A stretch of DNA of 12,001 nt from an uncultured Adlercreutzia sp. (GTDB lineage Bacteria; Actinomycetota; Coriobacteriia; Coriobacteriales; Eggerthellaceae), in the NCBI RefSeq assembly GCF_958431955.1, contig NZ_CAUASN010000052.1:1-12001 (forward strand). The letters run 5' to 3'. The position numbers were made by a program, and so were the translations under genes. This document shows positions 6,404 through 11,955 of this stretch, piece after piece. Within the stretch, counting starts at the first letter, position 1. Every line of letters starts with the position of its first letter. The notes beneath the pieces were generated by a model. That model did no database searches and was not told the origin of the DNA. It saw only the letters and a program-made list of their open reading frames with translations.

Positions 6404-7037
6404 GCGGAACCTGAAGCAGGCTCTGCGCCTGTACGCCGTGACGGACAACGCGTGGCTGGGGGAGCGGACGCTGGCCCAGTGCGTGGAAGAGGCGCTCGCG
6501 GGAGGCGCCACCTTCGTGCAGCTGCGCGACAAGCATGCCGCGCCCGATGCGCTCGCCGCAGAGGCCGCCGAGCTGCTGGCGCTCTGCCGCGATGCCGGGG
6601 TGCCCTTCGTGGTGAACGACGAGGTGGAGTGCGCGCTTGCGGTCGGCGCCGACGGGGTGCATGTGGGCCAGGACGACACGGCCTGCGAGCGGGCCCGGGC
6701 GCTCCTCGGACCCGACGCCATCGTGGGGGTGAGCGCCCAGACGGTAGAGCAGGCCCGCGCCGCCGAGGCCGCCGGCGCCGACTATTTGGGCGTGGGTGGT
6801 GTGCGCGGTACGGCCACCAAGCCCGAGGCCGGCGTGCTCACGCCCGAGGAGTTCCGCGCCATCGCCGCGGCGGTGGATATTCCCGTGGTGGCCATCGGAG
6901 GCGTGAACGCGGAGACGATCCCCCTTCTGGCCGATCTTGACGTGGACGGTGCTGCCGTCGTGAGCGCCATCTTCGCCGCCGACGATATTGAGGGCGCGAC
7001 CCGCGAGCTTTCCCGTATCATCGACGAAACCCTTTAG
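6393..7037 (+). CDS. thiE: Thiamine phosphate synthase
   Basis: A 214-residue TIM-barrel enzyme that condenses HMP-PP with thiazole phosphate to thiamine monophosphate. Visible motifs are YAVTD (14-18), FVQLRDK (41-47), VNDEVECALAVGADGVHVGQDD (74-95), VGVSAQT (111-117), YLGVGGVRGTATKPEAG (131-147), VVAIGGVN and AVVSAIF. The Mg-binding Asp residues (N75-D76 and QDD 93-95) and the phosphate-contacting Thr140, Thr142 and Lys143 are kept. The stretch normally reading G-P-I/V-F/Y-P-T is here G-G-V-R-G-T. ATG 6393 lies inside the end of thiC, with GGGAG (6382-6386) 6 nt before it, which implies translational coupling. Confidence 0.93.
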   Translation: MFDKRNLKQALRLYAVTDNAWLGERTLAQCVEEALAGGATFVQLRDKHAAPDALAAEAAELLALCRDAGVPFVVNDEVECALAVGADGVHVGQDDTACERARALLGPDAIVGVSAQTVEQARAAEAAGADYLGVGGVRGTATKPEAGVLTPEEFRAIAAAVDIPVVAIGGVNAETIPLLADLDVDGAAVVSAIFAADDIEGATRELSRIIDETL

Positions 7038-7054
7038 AGAGAGGACAAGTGCCC

Positions 7055-7651
7055 ATGCTGGGAGACGAGAACAACAACGACCTCATCGATCTTGCCGCCA
7101 TCGACCGCGCGAAGTGCGCGCTGCTCGTCATCGACGAGCTGGGAGACCCCACGGGCGGCCCGCTGGAGGCCGTGCTTCTGCCCTCCATCCTGCAGACGGC
7201 GAAGCTCACGACCGCGGCGCGCGCGGCGGGCATGCCCGTCATCTTCACCAACGACGCTCATATCCCCGGGCTCGATCGCGAGCTGGCGCTGTGGGGCACC
7301 CACGGCATCGCCGGCACGCCCGAGGCGCAGACCTCGCCGCTTCTGGATCCGCAGCCGACCGATTACGTGGTGGAGAAGCGCCGCTACAGCGGGTTTTTCC
7401 AGACGGGGCTTCTGCTGCTTCTGAACGAGCTGGGCGTGGACACGCTCATCTGCTGCGGCATGGACACCAACATCTGCGTGAAGCACACCGTGGCCGACGC
7501 CTACTTCAACAACTTCAACATCATCGTGGTGGAAGACGCCACGGCCACCTTCCTCGTGGGCGACCAGGAGAGCGGCCTCGATTATATGAAGACTTGCTAC
7601 GCGGCCAAGATCATCGACACCGATGCGGCCGTGCGTCTCATCGAGGGGTAG
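7055..7651 (+). CDS. Isochorismatase-fold cysteine hydrolase in the thi operon
   Basis: A 198-residue hydrolase of the isochorismatase/nicotinamidase superfamily. The Asp-Lys-Cys triad is visible: Asp27 in LLVIDELGDP, Lys108 in VVEKRRYSGFF, and Cys141 in GMDTNICVKHT. Asp67 and His69 (NDAHIP) and His83 (WGTHGIAGTPEA) sit where nicotinamidases bind metal, so an amidase on a small C-N substrate is plausible, but the substrate cannot be read from sequence. I prefer ATG 7055 because GAGAGGA (7039-7045) is 9 nt away; GTG 7049 in the same frame would be only 3 nt away. It follows thiE by 17 bp and ends the riboswitch operon before a terminator, so a role in thiamine salvage or repair is possible. 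Confidence 0.85.
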   Translation: MLGDENNNDLIDLAAIDRAKCALLVIDELGDPTGGPLEAVLLPSILQTAKLTTAARAAGMPVIFTNDAHIPGLDRELALWGTHGIAGTPEAQTSPLLDPQPTDYVVEKRRYSGFFQTGLLLLLNELGVDTLICCGMDTNICVKHTVADAYFNNFNIIVVEDATATFLVGDQESGLDYMKTCYAAKIIDTDAAVRLIEG

Positions 7652-7681
7652 GGCCCCCGCTTGACGGTTGATTGCCAGAGA

Positions 7682-7710
7682 AAGGCGGGCGCTCGTGCCC
7701 GCCTTCTTTT
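7682..7710 (+). terminator. Rho-independent terminator after the thiC operon
   Basis: Perfect 9-bp stem AAGGCGGGC (7682-7690) with GCCCGCCTT (7697-7705), loop GCTCGT, followed by TTCTTTT (7704-7710). It separates thiC-thiE-hydrolase from thiD. Confidence 0.9.
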
Positions 7711-7716
7711 ATGGCC

Positions 7717-7722
7717 TATGAT
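7717..7722 (+). promoter_or_regulatory. Possible -10 box for thiD
   Basis: TATGAT lies 33 nt before the thiD ATG, in the short gap after a strong terminator, so thiD needs its own promoter. The matching -35 region falls in the terminator stem and shows no consensus. No THI-box sequence is visible in front of thiD. Confidence 0.35.
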
Positions 7723-7755
7723 AGGCGCATTCGATATTTCCGAGAAAGGAACGCC

Positions 7756-8607
7756 ATGAAAGCGGTTCTCACCATTGCCGGATCCGACTCCAGCGGCGGA
7801 GCGGGCATCCAGGCCGATTTGAAGACCATCATCGCCCACCAGCTGTTCGGTGAGAGCGTCATCACGGCGCTCACGGCCCAGAACACCACGGGCGTGTTCG
7901 GGGTGATGGACGTGGATCCCGCCTTCGTGGGCGCCCAGATGGACGCCGTGTTCGACGACATCCGCCCCGATGCGGTGAAGATCGGCATGGTGTCCTCGCC
8001 GGACATCGTGCGGGCCATTGCCGACGGGCTGCGTCGCCATCACGCCTGCAATATCGTGGTGGATCCGGTGATGGTGGCTACCTCCGGCTCGGCGCTCATC
8101 GCCGATGCGGCGGTGGACGCGCTGGTGGCCGAGCTGTTCCCCCTCGCCGACGTCGTCACGCCGAACATTCCCGAGGCCGAGGTACTCGCGGGCATGAAGA
8201 TCGCGGGCGCCGAGGACGTGGAACGCGCCGCCGAGCTCATCGCCGAGCGCTGCATCGCGGCGGCTGAGACGTCGCCCGACTTAGATGCTGTGCCCCGCGT
8301 GCCCGCCATCATGGTGAAGGGTGGCCATGGCGTGGGCGCGCCCGATGCCGCCGACGACTACCTGCGCATGGCCGGCGGCGAGCACGTGTGGCTGCGCGGT
8401 CGGCGTGTGGAAACGGCGAACACCCACGGCACGGGCTGCTCGCTGTCGTCGGCTGTCGCCTGCGGTCTCGCCCAGGGCTTCTCGGTGGACGTGGCCGTGC
8501 GCGAGGCCAAGGCCTACGTGGCCGGTGCCCTGGGCGCGGGGCTGGACCTCGGCCGGGGGAGCGGGCCCTTGAACCACATGTGGCGCTACGGCCAGCCTCC
8601 TTGCTAG
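7756..8607 (+). CDS. thiD: HMP/HMP-phosphate kinase ThiD
   Basis: A 283-residue ribokinase-family enzyme that phosphorylates HMP to HMP-P and HMP-P to HMP-PP, the pyrimidine substrate of ThiE. Visible features are LTIAGSDSSGGAGIQADLKT (5-24), ALTAQNTTGV (38-47) with the family's substrate-loop residues, RPDAVKIGM, VVDPVMVATSG, VTPNIPEAEVLAG, IMVKGGHG, and the anion-hole motif NTHGTGCSLSSA (222-233) with Cys228. An extra stretch of about a dozen residues (around 173-187, AAETSPDLDAVPRV) sits before the VKGGH strand. It starts at ATG 7756 with GAAAGGA (7744-7750) 5 nt upstream. It has its own flanking terminators, so it forms a separate unit from the riboswitch operon. Confidence 0.95.
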   Translation: MKAVLTIAGSDSSGGAGIQADLKTIIAHQLFGESVITALTAQNTTGVFGVMDVDPAFVGAQMDAVFDDIRPDAVKIGMVSSPDIVRAIADGLRRHHACNIVVDPVMVATSGSALIADAAVDALVAELFPLADVVTPNIPEAEVLAGMKIAGAEDVERAAELIAERCIAAAETSPDLDAVPRVPAIMVKGGHGVGAPDAADDYLRMAGGEHVWLRGRRVETANTHGTGCSLSSAVACGLAQGFSVDVAVREAKAYVAGALGAGLDLGRGSGPLNHMWRYGQPPC

Positions 8608-8645
8608 GGTGTCCTCGTGCCCCTTCCCATGGCACTTTCGCCTCG

Positions 8646-8668
8646 GCCCCGCTTCGGCGGGGCATTTT
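8646..8668 (+). terminator. Rho-independent terminator after thiD
   Basis: Perfect 7-bp stem GCCCCGC (8646-8652) with GCGGGGC (8657-8663) around a stable TTCG tetraloop, followed by ATTTTCGTCCCCTTT. It insulates the reductase promoter from the thiamine genes. Confidence 0.85.
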
Positions 8669-8682
8669 CGTCCCCTTTATGC

Positions 8683-8697
8683 CTTTACAATGTAAAG
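8683..8697 (+). promoter_or_regulatory. Operator O1: perfect 15-bp inverted repeat over the -35 box
   Basis: CTTTACA-A-TGTAAAG is a perfect palindrome with 7-bp arms around a single central base. It covers the whole -35 hexamer, the standard place for a repressor to exclude RNA polymerase. Size and symmetry fit a TetR-family dimer; the TetR gene at 11009 is the nearest candidate. Binding is inferred. Confidence 0.7.
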
Positions 8698-8712
8698 TTA
8701 AGTCGCTATGAT
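8684..8712 (+). promoter_or_regulatory. Sigma70-type promoter of the flavoprotein-cytochrome operon
   Basis: -35 TTTACA (8684-8689), exact 17-bp spacer, -10 TATGAT (8707-8712); each hexamer matches five of six consensus bases. The predicted start is near 8719, giving a leader of about 105 nt. The -35 is embedded in a 15-bp inverted repeat, so the promoter looks repressible. Confidence 0.75.
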
Positions 8713-8729
8713 ATGCATCAAGCTGTTCA

Positions 8730-8744
8730 CTTTACAGCGTAAGG
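8730..8744 (+). promoter_or_regulatory. Operator O2: imperfect copy downstream of the start site
   Basis: CTTTACAGCGTAAGG keeps the complete left half-site CTTTACA of O1 and five of seven symmetric positions. Its centre is 47 bp from that of O1 and about 18 bp past the predicted transcription start. The pair therefore brackets the -10 box and start site. Confidence 0.55.
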
Positions 8745-8787
8745 CCCGCTTGACGTTAAGAGAGGGGCGGGTCTGAGGTGTCTGCCG

Positions 8788-8804
8788 AACCCGAGGAGCG
8801 GGTT
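8788..8804 (+). other. Leader hairpin before the flavoprotein ribosome site
   Basis: AACCCG (8788-8793) pairs perfectly with CGGGTT (8799-8804) around the loop AGGAG. It ends 10 nt before the true ribosome site (AAGGAGG, 8814-8820). The loop itself resembles a ribosome site. A weaker pairing of the GC-rich CCCGC (about 8746) and GCGGG (about 8767) stretches lies upstream. Function is unknown; it may be only mRNA structure. Confidence 0.35.
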
Positions 8805-8824
8805 TGGGGAGAGAAGGAGGAACC

Positions 8825-10513
8825 ATGGAGGAGAGAAGCGTATCCCGGCGCGATTTCCTGCGCGGCGTCGGGGTCATGGGCGCTGCCGCAGGCGCGATGG
8901 CTGTCGTGGGCGGTGCGGGCGTGGCCGTGGCCGCCGAGGAGGGCGCGCCGGCCGAGAGCGCCTACGGACTCGCCTGCGAGACCGGGTGGGTGCCGGTGAA
9001 GAAGGCGGCTTGCCCCGGCCCGCGCGGCCCGGTCGGTTTCGAGGATCGCGAGATTGCCGCTGATGAGCTTGCGGCTACCGAGGACTTCGACGTCGTTGTG
9101 GTCGGCGCTGGCATTTCTGGCCTGATGGCGGCGCTCAAGGCTGCCGAAGAGGGCGCCAATGTCATCTGCGTCGAGAAGATGACCAAGGGTCGCGGCTGCT
9201 TCGAGTGCTTCGGCGCCGTGGGCGCGAAGTGCCAGGAGGGTATCGAGATCAACAAGGTGCACCTGCTTGACGAGATGTACCGCGCTGCCTACTGGCGCGT
9301 GCGCCCTGAACCCATTCGCACCTACGTGGACCGCTCCGGCGAAGCCACCGACTTCTGGCAGGCCATGCTCGACAAGGGCGAGAACGGCTTCGTTATCTCC
9401 AAGGTCGAGCAGTCGCCGTCCAGCAACGGCATGCCCGCCCTCACGCCGCTCATCGACACTGAGCTTGGCTTCTACGACAGCCCCTGCCTGCCGCCCGATG
9501 CGGGTGTGCGCTCGGGCTACTCGGGCATCTACGTGTGCCTGGAAATGCAGGAGGTTGCCAAGCTCTACGATAATCTGCAGCTGCGCTTCTCCACGCCGGC
9601 GGTGCAGCTGGTGCGCGAGGGCGATGCTGTGACCGGCATCATCGTGAAGAACGCCGATGGCACCTATGGACAAATCAACGCATCGAAGGGTGTCATTCTG
9701 GCCACGGGCGGCTACGACGCCAACCCCGAGCTGATGGAGGCCTGGACTCGCCCCGAGGACTACGCTACTTCCAGCTGGTGGAATCCCGGTTGGGGCACCA
9801 CGGGCGACGGCCACCTCATGGGCCTTAAGGTGGGCGCTCAGATGGATCCGTGCCCGCAGCCGGTCATGAACTTCCGCTGGGGCAACCCCGACTCGTTCTT
9901 CGATGCTCGCACGTGGAATGCCGTCTACTTCGGGCTCATGATCAACCCCGAGGGCAAGCGCTTCGTGCGCGAGGACCTGCCGTTCCAGGCGGTGTCGAAT
10001 GCCCAGAACGCCCAGCCCGGCTACGGCGCCGGTTGCTTCCAGGTGTTCGACGAGAACATGATGGAGGGTATGGGCGACGACGCCACTATCCAGGAGTTCA
10101 AGGACAAGGGCTGGCTCTTCGAGGGCGCCACGCCCCAGGAGCTGGGTGCGGCCTGCGGTATCGACGGGGGCAACCTCGCCGCCACCATCGAGCGCTACAA
10201 CGGCTTCTTCGCCGGCGGCGTCGACGAGGACTTCAACCGCGACCTGGCAACGACCATGCCGTTCACGGGCAAGCGCTTCTTCGCCTTGACCACCAACAGC
10301 TGCGTGCTGGCCACGGGGGGCGGCCTGACCATCAACGGCGACTGCCAGGTGCTCGACACCGATGATACGGTCATCGCCGGCCTGTACGCCGTGGGCAACG
10401 CCTCGGGCAATTTCTTCGCGGGCAACTATCCGCGCCATATTCCGGGAACGTCCATCGGCCGCGCCATCACCTTCGGCTACGTGGCTGCCGAGCATGCGAT
10501 GAAGGGGGAGTAG
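8825..10513 (+). CDS. Tat-exported FAD-dependent reductase (fumarate/urocanate reductase superfamily), substrate unknown
   Basis: A 562-residue precursor. Residues 1-37 are a Tat signal (SRRDFLRG at 7-14, then a hydrophobic Ala/Gly/Val stretch ending AVAA), so it folds with FAD in the cytoplasm and acts outside the membrane. The FAD Rossmann motif VVVVGAGISGL is at 90-100, the internal strand GVILATGGYDANPE follows, then NPEGKRFVRE (374-383) and the C-terminal FAD site GLYAVGNASGNFFAGNY...GTSIGRAITFGYVAAEH. Compared with flavocytochrome c fumarate reductase from memory, the catalytic Arg position reads Phe387, and the substrate His of HTMGG reads Ala496 (LATGGG), so it is probably not a fumarate reductase. 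A CxxC (125-128) sits in the region after the FAD motif. I chose ATG 8825: AAGGAGG ends 4 nt before it and Tat signals start this way. It has no heme domain; the next gene supplies hemes. Confidence 0.9.
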   Translation: MEERSVSRRDFLRGVGVMGAAAGAMAVVGGAGVAVAAEEGAPAESAYGLACETGWVPVKKAACPGPRGPVGFEDREIAADELAATEDFDVVVVGAGISGLMAALKAAEEGANVICVEKMTKGRGCFECFGAVGAKCQEGIEINKVHLLDEMYRAAYWRVRPEPIRTYVDRSGEATDFWQAMLDKGENGFVISKVEQSPSSNGMPALTPLIDTELGFYDSPCLPPDAGVRSGYSGIYVCLEMQEVAKLYDNLQLRFSTPAVQLVREGDAVTGIIVKNADGTYGQINASKGVILATGGYDANPELMEAWTRPEDYATSSWWNPGWGTTGDGHLMGLKVGAQMDPCPQPVMNFRWGNPDSFFDARTWNAVYFGLMINPEGKRFVREDLPFQAVSNAQNAQPGYGAGCFQVFDENMMEGMGDDATIQEFKDKGWLFEGATPQELGAACGIDGGNLAATIERYNGFFAGGVDEDFNRDLATTMPFTGKRFFALTTNSCVLATGGGLTINGDCQVLDTDDTVIAGLYAVGNASGNFFAGNYPRHIPGTSIGRAITFGYVAAEHAMKGE

Positions 10514-10517
10514 TCCT

Positions 10518-10892
10518 ATGAAGAAGAACATGATCAAGCTGGCCGGCATGGCCTGCGTCGTGGCCCTCTGCGCGGCTCTGGCCGCCTGTGCCCCGGCCGC
10601 CGAGCCCGCGAAGGACGCCGGCGCCGGTGACGCCCATACCGAGATGGCAGATACCGGTGATGGCCTGTACGTTTCCGACGAGCAGTGCCTGTCCTGCCAC
10701 GGCGGCAGCTATGAGGCCCTGGCCGTCACCACGGCCGACTACGGCCTGTCCAATCCGCATGATTCCATCCACGGCGGCCCCGCCTCCTGCGTGAACTGCC
10801 ACGCCAAGGACAAGGAGGTCACCGACAATCAGTGCGATAACTGCCACGCATGGCCCCACAACCCTGAAACGGGTCCGGGCACGGCGCTGTAG
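10518..10892 (+). CDS. Triheme c-type cytochrome lipoprotein, electron donor to the flavoprotein
   Basis: A 124-residue precursor. Residues 1-24 form a lipoprotein signal (MKKN, hydrophobic core, lipobox LAAC with Cys24), so the mature protein is lipid-anchored on the outer face of the membrane. Three CXXCH heme sites follow: CLSCH (57-61), CVNCH (91-95) and CDNCH (106-110). His81, His85 and His114 are available as distal ligands. The pattern, including NPHDSIHGG, resembles the small heme domain fused to Shewanella-type flavocytochrome c, which has four hemes; here one site is absent. GGGGGAG (10504-10510) overlaps the end of the flavoprotein gene, and only 4 bp separate the two genes, so they are one operon. 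It probably passes electrons from a menaquinol oxidoreductase to the flavoprotein. The donor upstream is not in the window. Confidence 0.9.
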   Translation: MKKNMIKLAGMACVVALCAALAACAPAAEPAKDAGAGDAHTEMADTGDGLYVSDEQCLSCHGGSYEALAVTTADYGLSNPHDSIHGGPASCVNCHAKDKEVTDNQCDNCHAWPHNPETGPGTAL

Positions 10893-10928
10893 ACGGCGCG
10901 ATACCGGTCTGGATTTCAGATGGCAAAA

Positions 10929-10961
10929 GAAGCGGCGCGCCCCTTGCGGACGCGCCGCTTC
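10929..10961. terminator. Hairpin terminator between cytochrome and tetR, better on the - strand
   Basis: Perfect 11-bp stem GAAGCGGCGCG (10929-10939) with CGCGCCGCTTC (10951-10961), loop of 11 nt. On the + strand it is followed by CCCTATACT and has no T tract, though a very stable stem may still end transcription. On the - strand it is followed by TTTTGCC. Some read-through into tetR is possible. Confidence 0.6.
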
Positions 10962-10963
10962 CC

Positions 10964-10969
10964 TATACT
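10964..10969 (+). promoter_or_regulatory. Possible -10 box for tetR
   Basis: TATACT matches five of six -10 bases and lies 39 nt before the tetR ATG, right after the hairpin. The -35 at a 17-bp spacer (CCCTTG, in the hairpin loop) is poor. No copy of the CTTTACA repeat is seen here, so autoregulation through the same operator is not supported. Confidence 0.4.
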
Positions 10970-11008
10970 GGAGTAGAAAGTTGACGGCTGAAGGAGAGGA
11001 GGCTCGCT

Positions 11009-11674
11009 ATGGCTGGCAAGACATCCGTCGAGCGTCCCGCGCTCACGCGCGATCGCATCGTCGATGCTGCCACGGTGCTCATCGAGCGCGACGGGCTGGC
11101 TGCGTTCACCATGCGTTCCCTTGGTCGCGAACTGGGTGTGTCGGCCATGGCGGTGTACGGGCACTTTCCCTCTCGCGACGACTTGCTCGCCGCCGTGCTC
11201 ACCCGATTTATGGCCGGTCTCGACACCGATCCCGTTCCCGGAGAACGCTGGGACGATACCCTGCGGCGCACCATGGGGTCCATCTATCGTATGGAAGTGG
11301 CCCATCCTCAGCTCGCTTCCATCGAGGTAAACCCTTCTGCGGGCTATGCAGGTTTGGCCGAGCATACCGAGAAGATCGTGAATCTGCATCTGACCCAGGG
11401 CATGCCCGAGCCGGTGCTGCGTCAGGCGTGGGCTCTCGTGGACGCCTACCTTACAGGTTTTATCGGCAACACGCTTGCCGTGCGTTACTGGGATGCGCAG
11501 TCCGCGGCGGAATCGGCGGGGAAGGGCGACGCCTCGGGTAGGCCTCTGTGGCAGTCCATTGTCGGCGACGCTTACAGCGAGGATGCCTTCGCCCACGGTG
11601 TGGAGATCATCATTCAGGGTATCCGCTCACTTGCCGCGCCCGATCCGTGCGAGTGGCGCACACCGCGTCTGTAG
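11009..11674 (+). CDS. TetR/AcrR family transcriptional regulator
   Basis: A 221-residue regulator. The N-terminal TetR domain runs from about 13 to 60: an LTRDRIVDAATVLIERDGL helix, then the helix-turn-helix FTMRSLGRELGVSAMAVYGHF and SRDDLL. The rest (about 70-215) is an alpha-helical ligand-binding and dimerisation domain; its divergence does not allow the ligand to be named. The GAGGAGG ribosome site (10996-11002) is 6 nt before the ATG. It lies downstream of the flavoprotein-cytochrome operon on the same strand, and the operon promoter carries two palindromic repeats of TetR size, so local control of the reductase is the simplest inference. The end of the gene is followed by 183 bp without another coding gene. 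Confidence 0.9.
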   Translation: MAGKTSVERPALTRDRIVDAATVLIERDGLAAFTMRSLGRELGVSAMAVYGHFPSRDDLLAAVLTRFMAGLDTDPVPGERWDDTLRRTMGSIYRMEVAHPQLASIEVNPSAGYAGLAEHTEKIVNLHLTQGMPEPVLRQAWALVDAYLTGFIGNTLAVRYWDAQSAAESAGKGDASGRPLWQSIVGDAYSEDAFAHGVEIIIQGIRSLAAPDPCEWRTPRL

Positions 11675-11781
11675 CAGGTCGACGAATCGCGGGCGTGCGG
11701 GGTGCCCGAATCGGCTTCTCGCCGTGGGTGGCGGATGGCACGACCGTTCTCCGCAATTTTCGGAATTCCTGAAATTGGGAC

Positions 11782-11810
11782 TTGACGCAGGCGGGTCCCT
11801 TCCGTAATAT
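11782..11810 (+). promoter_or_regulatory. Promoter of the tRNA-Gln/tRNA-Glu transcript
   Basis: -35 TTGACG (11782-11787), 17-bp spacer, -10 TAATAT (11805-11810), with TATACT at 11808-11813 as an overlapping alternative. The stretch just upstream (about 11755-11778) is AT-rich for this genome and could act as an UP element. The start would be near 11817, some 40 nt before the first tRNA. Between tetR (11674) and this promoter I see no gene or clear terminator. Confidence 0.7.
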
Positions 11811-11824
11811 ACTCACTTGCGCTT

Positions 11825-11838
11825 ACCGCTTTAGCGGT
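11825..11838 (+). other. Hairpin in the tRNA leader
   Basis: ACCGC (11825-11829) pairs with GCGGT (11834-11838) around a TTTA loop, within the predicted 5' leader of the tRNA transcript. It may guide leader processing or be incidental. Confidence 0.35.
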
Positions 11839-11857
11839 TCGTGCGAAGAAGTGTCGT

Positions 11858-11931
11858 TGGGGTGTCGTCTAATGGCAGGACAGCGGTTTCTGGTGCCGTA
11901 TGTGAGGGTTCGACTCCTTCCACCCCAGCCA
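11858..11931 (+). tRNA. tRNA-Gln (anticodon CUG)
   Basis: A complete 74-nt gene including an encoded CCA (11929-11931). The acceptor stem UGGGGUG (11858-11864) pairs fully with CACCCCA (11921-11927), and the discriminator is G11928. The U1-A72 pair start (UGGGGU) is characteristic of tRNA-Gln. The anticodon loop TTCTGGT (11888-11894) gives CTG at 11890-11892. The anticodon stem GCGGT/GCCGT has G-U pairs at both ends. The T arm has GGTTCGACTCC. It reads CAG codons. Confidence 0.93.
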
Positions 11932-11955
11932 TTTTCATCGCGCGAAGCACTATGT

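Noticed and set aside
7055..7651. The cysteine hydrolase as the missing TMP phosphatase
   Set aside because: The isochorismatase fold with an Asp-Lys-Cys triad hydrolyses C-N or vinyl ether bonds; no phosphatase motif (for example DxDxT) is visible.
8778..8999. A GTG-started frame overlapping the start of the flavoprotein in another frame
   Set aside because: It has no clear ribosome site, overlaps a gene with a strong AAGGAGG and Tat signal, and its product turns into Arg/Ala-rich sequence.
8825..10513. Calling the flavoprotein a fumarate reductase or a 3-oxosteroid dehydrogenase
   Set aside because: The catalytic Arg and the substrate His of fumarate reductases appear to be replaced (Phe387, Ala496), and the Tat signal plus multiheme partner argue for a respiratory reductase rather than a cytoplasmic steroid dehydrogenase. 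The substrate is left open.
8756..10549. A long open frame (about 597 codons) on the - strand opposite the flavoprotein
   Set aside because: It is the complement of a clear FAD enzyme with a Tat signal and family motifs; the antisense product is low-complexity His/Gly/Ala/Val and is an effect of high GC content.
11683..11708. A possible terminator after tetR (CGGGC at 11690-11694 with GCCCG at 11704-11708)
   Set aside because: The stem is short, the loop is nine bases, and there is no T tract.
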